From Hybos culiciformis (taxonomy: Eukaryota > Arthropoda > Insecta > Diptera > Hybotidae), in contig OZ023273.1 of NCBI GenBank assembly GCA_964007475.1, forward strand, positions 42,967,525 to 43,031,524: 64,000 nt of DNA, in the 5' to 3' direction. The notes beneath the pieces are model-generated. The model saw only the letters and a program-made list of their open reading frames with translations. It ran no database searches and was not told the DNA's origin. How positions within the stretch are numbered: the stretch's first letter is position 1; each line of letters starts with the position of its first letter. Both the position numbers and the translations under genes were made by a program. Shown here piece after piece: positions 23,901 through 37,751 of this stretch.

Positions 23901-26900
23901 TTATCACATACGGTGATGGGCCATTGAATTTTTCAATTAATTTTGGTGGTTTTGCACCCCAATCTTCACGCTTAACTAATCCAGATGCAAACACTGTTTC
24001 CATATTTAATGCAATTAAACCTAGAATTCATGTGTAAAAAATATATATATTTATTTATTTTTAATAAATTTATTTATTTATATTTTTTATTTTATTAACT
24101 TTTTTTTTTAAACATATTGTTCAAAAAGAATAAAAATATTTATGTTGTGTTTTGTTTTCATTGCAAATAAATAAAATGTTCTAGCTTTAATAATTTTGTA
24201 TTCACAGTTATGTAAATAACTTGTAAATTACTATTTTTCAATTCGTACATGAATAATTCTGGGATTTATTCATATATATAGGTAATACATTTTACAATTT
24301 CTTGGAGCAGAATTTTTTTTTTTTTTTTTTTCATTGAACAAAAATGATCACAATATATTATTTTTGATTTTTTGAGATGAAGATGAAGTTTTATGTATTT
24401 TCATATAGCTTTTTAGTTCTTTGACATTATAGGAAATTTTTTGTGATTTTGAATCAGTTTCAAAAGAACTATAAGTTCAATTTTAAATTGTTATTTTTTG
24501 ACTTTGTAAGTTTAAATTAATCTCATACTTTTATTTCTTGTATTCATTCAATAATAACTTTTCCATGAGGTGGGAAAATTCCTCTATTTAAGTAAATAAA
24601 CTGGGGCTGAGAAAAGTTCATTTTTTGATAAAATTAACTAATAATAATTGATAAATAGAAAAAATAATTATTAGAACTAAAGTAAAAAATTAAAAAAAAA
24701 TATTTTCAATTAATTAGAAAATATTATTTACTTTGGTATTTTTAAGTCAATTATATTTTGAATTTAAAACATAGCCAAATTTTTTTTTAGATGTGTTTGT
24801 ATATTTAAAATAATAATGTATGTATCTTAAATCATAAATAAATTTTTTTTATTAAATATTTAAAATGAATAAAAATTTAGCTAGTTATGAAAATTTAATT
24901 CTCAATATATTTTTATTTATAATTTGATTTATTTTTCAGTTTTATGCTTTTTAATATTTTATTATAACTAATTTTGTAGATTTTATTTTTATTATTTTTA
25001 TTTTTTATTTATTTTTATTTCAATTTTCATTTTAATTTTAATAAATAGAAAAATATTTGATTTATTTTTTTTTTCTTTTAGAATTAAATTTTAATGAAAA
25101 TTTTACTTTATTTTGCAATGATTGACATACAAGTAATTCGATTTCATTTGAATGAATGGAAAGCATAAAATAAAAATTATTCAAGTGTATTAATGAAATT
25201 TATACGGAAATTTTTGTTCTATTTTTAGCATAAATAATTTTATTGAAATAAAATATCGTTATGATAGTAAATTTTTGTTTTGAATGAATTTAAGATTCAT
25301 TCGCATAATTTTTTTTTTAATTATATAAAAAAATCTCTTCTAAATTATTAGTGTGTGAGATTATGTATATACATATATAGTTAATATTATTCCAAAGATA
25401 GAAATAAAGTTTTAAATACATTACTTTGTTGAAGATTCTATATACCGTATTATTTCCTTAATTTTTCAAATATTCATAGTTGGTTGGAATATTATGCTAT
25501 TAAGATATTAAATTAAATTTATTGAGGTAATGAATATCATATTTTTTTTGTACAAACTTTCAATTTTATTAAATAACATATTCTTGTTGAAGAAAAGATA
25601 TCATTATATAGTATTTTTTCATGCGACAAATTCTTGACTATCAAAGTTTTCCAGATATTTGTAATTGATTGACATTGAGACATCAATAGATTTTTTTTTT
25701 TTTCATTACAGCCACCTAAACACTTGGTGAGATCCTTTATTTATTATTTTTTATTATTATTTGAAGAAGTACGGCTTTGGTGTTGTGGAAAGAATGTTTC
25801 AACGCAAGTTAAAAACGGGGAAAAGATTATGAGGAAGTCATTAACATTCTTCTTAAAGCGTCCGCTAGCGATCGGAGCTAGGAAAGCGAATTCTTTACGA
25901 AGTAATTATTTGTTGGTTGATTTTACAAATTGGGTGCGGTGTTTGTTGACACAAAAAATATTGTCATTCTTTTCTCGACAATTCCGTACTTGTTGATCTA
26001 TTTTGGGCCATTGACTGTGTACAACGATATGATAAGTACATATGAATAATAAATACGTATTAATTTGAATATAACCTTAGAACAGAGATTCCCAACCTGG
26101 GGTCCATGGACCCCTTGGGGGTACGTTAACCAATTCTGAGAGGTACGTGGAATTGTTCGTATTGAAAAAAATATATGTATATCCTTTTTACGGCTTACAC
26201 ATAATTTCAAAATCTAATTTTCTTTCCAAAATTTTGTGAATTGTGTATAATTGTGTGTATTTTAAATAATATTAAAACTCATAACGAAATTTTCAAAAAA
26301 AATGATGGTATCATTCCTCCAACTTTTAATGTCGATAATTGGATTCGAAACGCCTTCACAATTTCATTAGACAAGATTGTTGACACTGATAATGATAACG
26401 CAAAAGATGAACCCATTGACTTGAGAAATAACATGAAAACTCGCAGTGATTTTGAAACAATGATGCTGCATCAATGTTGGTGCTAACAAAGCGAGGCGTA
26501 TCTAATCACAACGTGCGTTAAAATTTTTTATTCCGTTTGTTATAACCTGTATGCACTCTTTTATAGGGGTACGTAAAGATTCAAATCATTATCAAGGGGT
26601 ACAAATATTTCAAAAGGTTGGGAACCATTGCCTTAGAAGAATATCGACTGACAACATCGATTGAAGTTATTAGAATAAGTTTTAATAATGCAAAAATATT
26701 TGAGATACTATTTATTAAGACTGCATTAAAAATATAATTATGTAGACTGTTATACGGTCATCATTGATATTATTACACAATCAATAACACATAAAAGTTT
26801 TTATTTGCATTCATATCAATAAAAAACAGAAATAAATTTAAATAAATATTGTAAATCCCCGATTGTTTGTATATGTATAAAAAATAAAGAGAAAAAAAAA

Positions 26901-29900
26901 ATAAAACAACAAAACTATTGGGTGCTAGTATTTAACACCTGATTTACAACATATCTACATATTGAATAACGTTGAACATAATGTTAATGCTTACATACAT
27001 GTATTCTCTTCTTTTTTTTTTATTCAACTAAAAAAAAATTTATTGTTTTTGTGAATGTTCACAGTTTATTGAATTTAGCAATTTTAAAGAACTAATGGAC
27101 AGAGATAATAATATTCAGATAAAATGCTTAACATCATGATTCATGATTTTGTTTTGTCACATTAAATACGTTTGATACGAAAAGATTTTTGAAAGGGAAG
27201 TACCGAATTTATTTTGAATTAGTAAATAATCCAATTTTAATCCATTTATTTCAGATTTTTGTTTTTATTTTTGATTTTCTTTTCTTTATAAAGAAAAGTG
27301 TTTAATTTTACACGTAATAGTTTTTTATGGTAAAAATATTAAAATTGCTGTTAAAGATTAAATAATATTTAAAGAATTTTATTGTTTTTATTTTAGATTT
27401 ATATTTATGATTTATTATTACAAATTTCATTAGTTTTTAATATCAATAAAAAATAATTCTTACAGTGATAATTTTCAAATAGAGTTTAATGATAAATTTA
27501 AATTTTTGGTTGATTAGATTGATAATTAATAAAAATTTGATTAATTTTTTATCAATTAAATTTTATATTATTGTAATAAATTTCAATTAAAAACATCATA
27601 AATTATATTACTAGTATATAGATATATGGTTAAAGGACTTTTTATTATTAATTTGATGTAAATAACGAAAAACTAAAAAAATTTAATTCATAATTTTCCC
27701 AGAATCGTTGTAGACCTATTTTAATAAACTAATAGACAAATAAATGTAATTTGGCAATATATTAGAATGTATTTATATAAATTTGTCCATCGGTTCACAA
27801 ATTTCCCATTAAAGAAAAAAGAAAATATAAAAATTTTTGAATTAGGAAGTAATTTAGGAAGTTATTGAAAATAATTTTAATGAAAATTTTTTAATAAACA
27901 ATCATTTTTATTTTTTTGTGTGATAGATATTTTAAATTTTTTTTTAATCTAAATTTAACGATTTATAAAACTGTTTTTTTTGTTTAATTTTTAAAAAATA
28001 AATCCGTAGACCCGAAGCACCACAAACGAATTAAAGAACCCGTACTTTATGAAAAATATTTATCTTTTCAAAATTGCTTTAATTGAACGATTTACAAATT
28101 ACATAGTCTTGTCGAATATGTATATAAAAAATATAAACTTCTATTTTTCGACAACATAATTATAATTAAATTTTTGTATTTATTTGAAACATTATAATCT
28201 ATCTAATATCTATCTATTATCTAATTACGAGAAATAATTACATTTATTTTATTTGCCATAGTACACCATATTATATCATATTAAATCTAAGGGTACAATA
28301 GTATCTTCAAACCATTTTAGATATTTCAAATATCAATTTGTGGTTTTGTTACAAATAAACTTTGATCTCGTCAGCAATTTATTATAATTTTATAATTGAT
28401 TTGCCAGCAGAAATATATCAAATTGGTTTTATTTTTAGCGGTAAACAAATCTGTGGTTAAAAATAATATAAAAAATAAAAATAAAAAATTGACACAACAC
28501 AAATATTTTGAGGTTAATTCAAACATATGTAAAGATATTATTTAAATTTTTAATTACACATTTAGATGAAAAATTAGCTTTTTATAAATATGAATTTATG
28601 GAATAACTCTATAATATTCATGTACCTATATTTAATGATACATATTAGATTTTTTTTGTTAGAGTGCGGTTTGATCAAATAATTATTTTTATATTAAAAA
28701 AATATTTAAATAAAAATAATTTTGACTTTAAGATGAATAATTTTGACTTTAAAATGAATAATGAGTATCATGTGCTTGCGGAAACAAGGATTGTACGAAA
28801 ATTAATCAAATTATTAAAAATTATTATAATCATTTCTAAAAAGTTACTAATAAATATACTTATAGTTATGACATTATTACGGACCAAGTTCCTTAAATAA
28901 TCAAATACTACAGAAAGTATCTTCTAGATGAAAAAGTGAAAAATAATTCTTACAAACACTTTTTTATTTCCATTTTTATGATCATGCTTTGCTGGTATTA
29001 TGTATTCATTATACAATATTGCAAAAACTGCAAGTTAAACGAAGAAAAAATATTGTATTTTATAATTCGAAACATTTTAAGTGAAATAAACCATAATTGT
29101 TTTTTGTGCTGTTCAGGTTTTATTTTTTTTATTTTTTAAATAAAGCAGGAAAAAATTAATAACTGAAACCGTTCAAAGTTCATAGCTACTTTTTGAAAAA
29201 TGTTCCCGACAAAAACCAAAAGTTTTCTCTTTCAATTTCTTTTTTATTTGTTATCAAAGAAGTTAAGGACAAAGTTTTTCACTTCTTTTAAAACAATTTT
29301 TTTTTTTAATTCAATCATATAGATGTATACTAGTGTAAATACTTTTTTATGCATAATGTAACATATAATACTAGAGTTAAATAAATATGCTCAAACATAT
29401 ATTTTCGTTTTATTACTGACTGATGAAAAGATTTTTTTTTTGTACATTTTTTTTTGTTAATATCAAAGAATGTTCATAAAGCAAAACTGAGGTTTTAATG
29501 GTAAAAAAAAGGATAAGTAATTCATTTAATTTTTGGGGTATGTCCATGTTACCAGCAATGCCGCAGGGCTGATTCAAAATGAATGTTTTGTTTTTTACTA
29601 AATGTGAAATTTTGTTTTAAATTTCTGTATGAAATAAATTTAATTAATTTGGTACTTAATTTTTTCCTCGAATATTTCCTACATTGTCCAGTTCTATCTA
29701 GTTCCCCTACTTAAATATTACTTATTTTCAATGTTTGTGAAATTTTGACAATTTTTCTAAAAACTTTGAATATAAGTATTTGGACAAACGAACTGATTCC
29801 TAAGTTTACTACTACTATTAAATACCGACGTTATAAATTAGACATTATGTATAATAATAAGAATTTTTTGTTTAGGATTGAGAGAACTTCATGGTCGCAC

Positions 29901-32109
29901 AACAAAATAATAAATATTTTTGACACAGAATAAGAAGTATGAACCAAGCAAAGTGAAAAAATTGTTTTTAATAGCAGGCATCATTTATTATATTATATGA
30001 AACGATCATCATAACGAACAACGTTTTTTCTGAACTTCATTTATGATCAAGTTATAATCGAAAAGTAGCAAAATTAAAATTTCTGAAAAAAAATGTTGTT
30101 GTTACTTAAAGAAAATTGTTTTGATTAATTATTTTTTGGGGGAATTCCATCTAGAATTGTTTTTGATATAAAATTCTTAGAATTGAGATCACCATTAAAG
30201 TGAGTTTTTTTTTAGGAACCTAATTTCACAAATTAAGATGAGTTACATACACATATTATTCCAAAACTAATTTCCGGTCCGCAATATTTTGTAAGTGTAT
30301 TTATGCACCACATATATTATATATCAAGCCGTCTTAAGACAAAACGAACAAACTCTTTATATCTGTCGCAAATGTGTAATGTGTAAATGTAAAGGATTTT
30401 CGTTTATAAGTCCACTTATTTAACATAAAATAATACTTTATGTTTAATTGGTTTTAACGATACGTTATTTAAATTTGTGATCCTGGGTGATTTTTTCTAT
30501 TTCTATTATTTTTGATAAGGTGGTATTATATTATTTGACTGCCGATGAGTTTTGTGTGGCTTTTATATATGAATATATGTATATCTCAAAACTTTGATAA
30601 TTTGTTACAATTTATATTTCCCCACAAATCTAATTAATTTACTTACATTAGGTGCTTTGGTTAGTTTATAATTTTTTTCTTTTTGATTATAAATTATATT
30701 CCATTATAATTAAACATATCAATAACTCAAATATTATATTCTAATGTTGCATTGCTTTAATAAAGACAAATTATTTGTGGTATTCCTTTCATTTTATTAA
30801 ATTCTTTTTTTTAATTGAATTGAAAAACATAAAACAGTGAGAAAAAGGATGAACTTTTCGAATCAATATCTTTTAATTATTATTTTTCAAGTTTGCTTTT
30901 GAAACCATTGTGGGAATTGATTCCATAAGCTATTTGTCCTTTAAACCATTAGTTATTATTTTTTTTTATTCTTTTTGCTTTTAAAACTAAAAATTATCAA
31001 TTGCCATAGTCTTTAGTGAAAGTAAGACAATAGGCTTGTTTTATACATTTTTTTTTTTCAATTGTTTTCATTTTAGTTGCAGTCAAAGTTAGCAGTTTAA
31101 TTGTTATTTTTTGAGATAAAGTAGAGTTAAAAATTCAATTGACCATCATTGTAAAAAAATCAGTTAAAATTGTTCGTCAATTGCAACAGTAATCGGTTTA
31201 TTTTTTAATTCTTAAAGAGGGTTTTATTGTTTCTGTTTTAATAATTGTTGGATAAATTGTGTATTTGAATTACTATTTCTATTGAAAACTGTAAGCTATT
31301 TGATGTTGCCTTGGTAACAAACGTCAAATCAGATCAAATCAGTTTTTAATAAGTATATGTATACGTATATCCATATATATACATTTTTAATATTAGTTTT
31401 AAAAGATTGGTTGTAGTTCTTAAAACCATAATTGTTGTAGCTTTGTAGCATAACGCAATTGTTGCAACATCACAATATTGTAAATCTATCTGATGTTTAT
31501 CTACCTATATTAAATCTCATGAAATAAAAATTTCAAATAATAAAAGAGTAATTTATTATTTGAAAATAAGTATTTTTAATTGAAATTGGATTTTTAATTG
31601 AATAATCATGTCAATGGCTTTTTTTTACCCTACAATGGCAATGCAATTTTTTTGGTTCTACAGTAATATACAACAGAGAAAACAAACTACAAAAAAAAAT
31701 TGAATTTGTGGATAATTTCATTAATTGCTTTGAATTTATTTTTCAATCTTTATTATATTATTATGTTCTCATCTCATATATAAACACAACAATACAATTT
31801 TATGTTGTGTGTATCTACAAAAGTTTAATTCTTTTATTGTATTTAAATTAAATGGTCACATATAGTGTATATGATGTTGTTCAACTAAAATAAATATTTG
31901 CAGAAATATATATCATGTATATTTTTTGTAAATAATAATAAATAAATGAAACCTACAAAAATAATGTTTACATAATATTTTATTTTTAATTTTTATCAAT
32001 GAACTTATTTAAAAAAAAAATAAAAAAAAAAAATACGGCTACACAATTTCTACAACTTACCGTAAATTAAAAAAACTGTCATTATTGTAAATTCATTAAC
32101 ATTACACAT
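20924..32109 (-). CDS. PGRP-LB: Catalytic peptidoglycan recognition protein PGRP-LB, three exons
   Basis: Coding exons are 32061-32109, 23667-24020 and 20924-21144 (minus). All junctions are GT..AG in phase 1, giving 624 nt (207 aa). The spliced N-terminus (to about A28) is a signal peptide. The PGRP/Amidase_2 domain runs from W37 to about F191. All zinc-amidase positions known from Drosophila PGRP-LB are present at identical spacing: H58, Y94, H168, T174 and C176. The core disulfide cysteines are C66 and C72. G88-W89 is the pair associated with DAP-type peptidoglycan. The stretches GWNDIGYSFGIGGDG and LLGHRQVRDTECPG are essentially those of PGRP-LB. Predicted role: secreted N-acetylmuramoyl-L-alanine amidase that degrades DAP-type peptidoglycan and limits Imd signalling. 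An in-frame stop lies two codons before the ATG. The C-terminal tail after the domain is short (about 15 residues). An AATAAA lies 8 nt past the stop codon. Confidence 0.94.
26083..26630 (+). mobile_element. Deleted hAT element with transposase remnant
   Basis: The termini CAGAGATTCCCAACC and, inverted, CAATGGTTCCCAACC are flanked by a perfect 8-bp duplication, CCTTAGAA (26075-26082 and 26631-26638). This is diagnostic of hAT. It lies within PGRP-LB intron 1. The size, 548 bp, is far below an autonomous hAT, so it is an internal-deletion derivative. Confidence 0.93.
26241..26486 (+). pseudogene. hAT (Buster/ZBED-type) transposase fragment
   Basis: An 81-residue open frame inside the hAT element contains NWIRNAFTISL...KDEPIDLRNNMKTRSDF. 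This resembles the segment of Buster/ZBED5-type transposases just before the C-terminal dimerisation region (W-R-N-P-F ... L-I-D-L ... F). The frame ends before the rest of that region, so it cannot be functional. The family match is from memory of the motif, not a search. Confidence 0.6.
32061..32109 (-). CDS. PGRP-LB: PGRP-LB exon 1: signal-peptide start
   Basis: The ATG is followed by MCNVNEFTIMTVFLIY and a strong GTAAGT donor in phase 1. Joined to the exon at 24020 (acceptor TTCTAG), it restores a continuous hydrophobic leader, ...VFLIYGLIALN.... Phase, donor strength and leader all agree despite an 8,040-bp intron. A shorter leader from M10 is also possible. An isoform starting at M23 inside exon 2 would lack most of the leader. 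Confidence 0.78.
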
Positions 32110-33455
32110 ATTTTATAAAAATATTTATTAAATAAATGGAAATTTAAATGTTTAAAAAAAAATTAAATAATTAATAAATCACTTTTAATGAATTTGTATA
32201 AATAATTTACTTATTTGAAAAAAACAATAATAAAAATATAAAAAAAAATATATATATATATAGGTATATATTTATTTATTTAATCAATCGGCTGAATTAT
32301 TTATTTATTTAATGAATTTCATTGAATTTAAATTATAATTTAAAAAAAATAAATAAAGAATGTATAATTTTTTTTTTGTAATTATCAATAAATAATAAAT
32401 TTATATTATTACGATTTGTAATTACAAATATATAATTTAATAATTAATTTTTCTATATTACTACTACATATATTATTATATTATGACTTTTTGTTTTCTG
32501 TTTTTTATAATGAATTTGTACATTTGATAAGGAACTTTTGTTTGACGTAGGTAGAGAATATTAAAATCAATTAATTTGTTGCGCGCTTTTTATTTTGTCG
32601 TTTTGATTTAGAATTTTTATTTTTTTATGTCGTCGAGCTTTAATGTTTAGTGTTTAGCAAATTATTATCAACTGACATTTTTTTTTTTATAAACTCTAAA
32701 TTTATATAAGTAGTAATAATTTTTTTTTTGTTTTTTTTTTTTCAAAATCAGTAGAAGTTTTTTTTTTTTTTATCAAATTAATAAATAAAAAAAAAAAAGA
32801 ATAAAAGTGAAATAAACGCAAGCAAAATTATCTTGAACGTAACAATAAAACTGAAAAAATGACATGATACGTTGAAAAGTTTTTTCATATTGGATCATAC
32901 CTTATCATACCTTATATTTGTGAAATGGTATATTAACTTAGTCGCGTTGATTGATTGATTAAGCGTAAAAGTATCCCACGACTAAACTTTACTCACAAGC
33001 AAATTAGTGGATAGTCCGAAAGTTTCATAGGAAATGTCAAAAATTAATAAATCTTTCTCGATATTTTTTTCAATTTTGTATTAAAACTTCTTTGGAATGA
33101 AACTGTGTGGTAACATTAGATTTTTTCGTTAATGTCTCTTTAACGCTCTTTAAGTATTTAACCACTTGAGTTTTTTTAACACTCATTAGTCTTTTTTATT
33201 TTATGTAAATAATATAAAAAAAAAAGAAAAAAAAAGTGAAGTGGTCCACTTATTATATTTGGGGTTTTTTTTTCGTACCGATTTTATTATCATCACGATG
33301 ATGTTTTTGAGGAGTAATTTATTTAGTTTTTTTTTTTTTTTTTTTTTTCTGTTTTTTTTGATAACACTGTGAACGACCGTAATAATATTTAATGTTTTAT
33401 TATTATAAAAGATTAATTTATCTGTTTGTAGGCTTTTTATTGAGTTTTTGTTAAT

Positions 33456-33465
33456 GGGAATCTCT
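33456..33465 (+). promoter_or_regulatory. Candidate NF-kB/Relish site upstream of PGRP-LB
   Basis: GGGAATCTCT fits GGGRNTYYYY about 1.35 kb upstream of the PGRP-LB ATG. PGRP-LB is a known Imd/Relish target in Drosophila. A single match at this distance is suggestive only. Confidence 0.2.
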
Positions 33466-36400
33466 TCAAAAAAAAAAACACACAACGCTTGGTTACATTT
33501 TCCATGATAAATTCTTAGAAAGCTTAATTTAATTAAAAAAAAAAACATGTGGAAAATGTTGTATGTGAAAGCAAGCCGTGGCGAAAATTATTAATAAAGC
33601 TATCAACTTGCAATAATTGTAGTAATAATTGAATTAATTCGTGCTTTTATGTAATTTGTTCCGAGATAGGTGCCTTATTTACGAACTGATTTGTTTATGC
33701 GGCAAATAGTCCAAGGTTTCAGATAATGAATTATCAAAATGTCTATAACTTTTAAGTGATTGTATATTATAGATACTATTTATGTATAATATAACTTATT
33801 TTTCTATAATATTTTATTTGTTTATTTCAAATTTGCTATACAATTTATTACATTTTATTCTTTAATAGCTTCGACAGACTTCAGGTTACCAACCATAAAT
33901 TTCATGGTTAAAAAATAAATTGGCGAACAGGCTGACACAATTATAAAAGATAATTTGGTTTGTGGTTTAAAAAACAAAAAATTTGTTTTTCTTTTTAAAA
34001 ATATTTTAAATTGTTTCTTGTGTTTACTTTTTGACACCGATAATTTATTTTTTGACGTAAAGTTCGCAAAAAAACCCAAAAAAAATTCTACTCTGGCAAA
34101 CATGCATTGTTGTTTGCAGTGTAATTTTTCTGGAAAGTCATGAGGTGGTATTTGTAGGAAAAGTGATATATTTATTCCCATCAATTTCAAAGCAAGAACA
34201 AGTGTTGATTTATTCACGACTTATCAGTAGTCATATATTATTCTTTATTTAGGGCCAAAAACATTGCACTTTTCAAAAAATCACCTTTTCATAGTTTGAA
34301 TAGTACATGTATGTATGTACACATGTATAATTTATTTTTAATTAAAGTATCGTGTTTAGAATTAATTTTTTTTTCCACTGAAATAGAAATACTAATCTAA
34401 ACGTATTAAGATAATGTTTCAGTTTCATAAACTATGTCGCAAGCTGAGAATAATACTCTTGTAATTGCTAAGCCCATTTTTTTTAATTATTGCATACAAA
34501 AGTTCTTTTTCTAAGAGAATGTACGTTTTTTTGTTGTTACACAAAAGCGGTTGTTTCTACCTAAAAACAGAAAATGATGGAAGTTCCGAGAGGATTCTAT
34601 TCAAAACAGGGTTAAAAATAAAATATTTTGTTGTTCGGAAGCTACGACTTATTACTCTCAGGTGCGATTTGGTATTGTGCACATTATAAATATTTCAAAA
34701 TCAATTTTTCCAAAACCGCAGTTTCGTAGTCGTTGCATGGTTTTGAGAGTTCGAATGTTAGAATCGCAATACCATTCCCAAGGCACACTTGCAATTTCTC
34801 GAACATGGATGTAAAATGTTTGAATATATCTAATTTAAATAAATAACCATTCACCCATTAAATATTACTATATATTATTCACAATTTTAAAATAAAATTT
34901 AGTGTCGAAATGAAAATTGTAACTACATATGTAAGTTATACATTCTCAATAAATTTCACTTGAAAATGAAATTCGAAAAAGAAATTTCCATTTAATGGTC
35001 TCAATCACAATTTAAACATTTTTTGTACTTGATATCCACTACAATAATTATCCTGAGAAATATTTAAAAAAAGATAATATTACCGAATCATTTTAAAATT
35101 TTTAGCTGTTTTTATTGTTATTCTTTAAGAAAAGTGCTAAATATTAGTTTCCAACGAATCTCTACTTTATATTGTTTATATTTAACGAGAAAGTAAGATT
35201 TTACCTCATTCAAAAACTTTCAAATACTTAAACACGAAAAAAAAAACCCTAAATGAAAACAAATTTAAACTCAACTTCCGAAAACCTTCAGAGAATCGTG
35301 AAATTTATGTAAAATACATAATTGAAAAACTTAAAATTTATTCACAAAAGTGGGTAATCAAAATTGTCGCTAACAACCAACACATAAATGCACAAATTAT
35401 ATTTTTAAATTATAAAACTTATTTATTTTCTGAAGTGTTGTTATCCTTTTACAATTTATTTTTATTAGATTTTGCTATAGTTTTTCTTAAAGATCAATTC
35501 ATTTTCTTAAAGAAGGAAAATTTCAATAAAATTGGTTTACTTTTATTATTTAAGATTTTTCTTTTAAATTGTGGCCAGGTACGTTATCATCGATAATTCT
35601 AAAGAGAATAATAATTTTCGTTGTGCAATGGTTTTTTTAAAGTTATATTTACGACTAAAGTTCAAATAAAAAAAACAAAAAAAAATTCTATATTTTTTTT
35701 TTAAAACTTTTTTCCATGGCCATAGTTCCAATATCCCTAGAGAAGACTGTAACGAACTTTATTCAATTAACATATTTTTAACATTAAGATGAGATAGTTA
35801 TTTTTTTCTCATCATTTTCAAATTAATTTATAATTTTCAATTTAAATAAAAAAATATTTTAAATGCAAAAGTGATTCGGAGAAAAATGTTTTACTTAGTT
35901 TAATTAATTTGTTTTACACAATTTAAATTTATAATATTTGGAATTATTTGTGTACATTTGCCGTGAAAAACATAGTATTTTCCTTAAAATAAAATATTTA
36001 AAGTTCGTTGAAGACAAAAAAAAAAATCTTCTTTTCTGGCAAACAGAAACTTTTTTTTTTATATGATTTAATAATGTGACAAATTAAAATTAATTAAATT
36101 AATTTTAGTATAATGCAAATAATTTTAGACCTTTGGACTAAGCCGTTTGTGCCGCTTTTTTTTTCTAAAAAAATTTAAATTTAGTATCTAAATTCTAAAA
36201 TGTTATAAATTTATTTTTCAATTAAATTTTCGAACGATTTTAGGTCCAAATAATATTAGCCACAAACCGTATTATGCATAAAAAAATAAGCACTAAATTA
36301 TGATTATATTGTTAGTTAATAACACTGCAATTATTATATCGTATCATAATTTTCATCAAAGCAACATATCTATACTAATTATGATATAATTAAAATTTTA

Positions 36401-37667
36401 AAGTTTTTATTTTTAAGTTTATTTTTATTATTTTTCGTCTTTATTGCTTGAATTTTATATATAAGTTAATTAATAAATTTACATGCACAATCAGAGCTAT
36501 ATTTGTTTTTATTTAAATTCCTATGAATTGAAGATAAAAAATAAAGCATTGAACAGAACAAAATGTATATGAACATTAAAATTTGATTAGCATTAAAAAA
36601 GCAATGCTAAATATAACAAAATAATTTTATCTTAATACCATTATTATGTTTATGATTTTCTGTTGATATTACTTGTTACTCCTTAATTAGCTGTAAGTGA
36701 AATTGAACGTATATTATGTGAGCTAACATTTTATGCGAAGATTTTCCGAGAAATATTTATTATCTTTCACCTGTTTTATGAAAAATAAAATAATATTAAA
36801 ATTAAATTCATCACTGATGATAATATCATTGGTTATCACAGTCACAATGATAAAATATGCACTCGTGCATTACTTATATTATGTTTGTGCATTGGGTGTA
36901 TGTATACTTTGTAAAAATCTAAGTTTTAATTTGCAGTTAAAAATGTTCTAGGTTTTTTTTTTTTTATTGTGAACAATTTTCAATGTGAAAACTTTTCAAT
37001 GATGTATAAATGACTTTGGTAGTATTGTATTTATATGAAATAATTTTTAAAAGAGTATTGAATTAATTAAAATTTATATTTTATCTGTACACTTTATATT
37101 TTGTTATAATTTTAATTATTTAAAAATTCAAATTTGAAAATTTTTTAAAAACATCTGGAACATAAAATTGCATTATTATACCTGAAAGTTTTTTTTGTGC
37201 TATCGCACTGAAGTTTATGAGAGAAAATTTTTTTTTTAAATAATTTAAATTTGTTCAAATGTTTTATTCGAAATATATTTAAAACGTAGTTTTAGTAATA
37301 AAATTGACTATAATAAAAAATTACTGAATTTTAGATAAAGAATTGGTTTTATAAATATTTGATACTAGTCGATTTCGACGCGAACATAATTCCGTTCCAT
37401 CCAGTCCTTTCGCCGGTTATTTCAAATATTTTAATTTCGTTTTGATGATTACTGTCTAAGACTTCCTTGAAACAATTATTCACTACAATTTGCAAGGACT
37501 TTTAAACTTAAATTAACTATCTTGTACTAAATAAAATTTAAAACGTGTAATTTAATGTTTGAAAATAATTTCTTCTTTACATATTATTTATATTGATGTT
37601 ACAGTGAAATATATATTTTTTAAATGAAAATCACAATTTTCATTCGAATTAAATTAAATTAAATTTA

Positions 37668-37751
37668 TCGGGAAATGATAAAAAAAATCCCCGGTTTTCC
37701 GGAATTGAAAATGAACATATTTCCCGGGAAATCCCGGGACGGAAACTCTGA
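37668..37751. mobile_element. Fragment of a DNA-transposon end
   Basis: A GC-rich island holds repeated palindromic CCCGGG motifs (TTTCCCGGGAAATCCCGGGA) and ends, read on minus, CAGAGTTTCCGTCCCGGG. It looks like one terminus of a hAT-like element. No matching second terminus was found nearby. Confidence 0.35.

Larger units (their letters stand above)
24021..32060 (-). other. 8-kb first intron of PGRP-LB
   Basis: No other exon was recognised here. The intron is strongly AT-rich apart from a hAT remnant (26083-26630) and a slightly GC-richer patch at 25760-26000 that I cannot assign. Drosophila PGRP-LB uses alternative first exons, so this intron could hide others; I did not find a convincing one. 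Confidence 0.7.

Noticed and set aside
33855..34217. Overlapping 120-aa minus and 62-aa plus ORFs
   Set aside because: Phe/Lys/Asn-rich composition typical of chance AT-rich frames, with no splice partners or domain.
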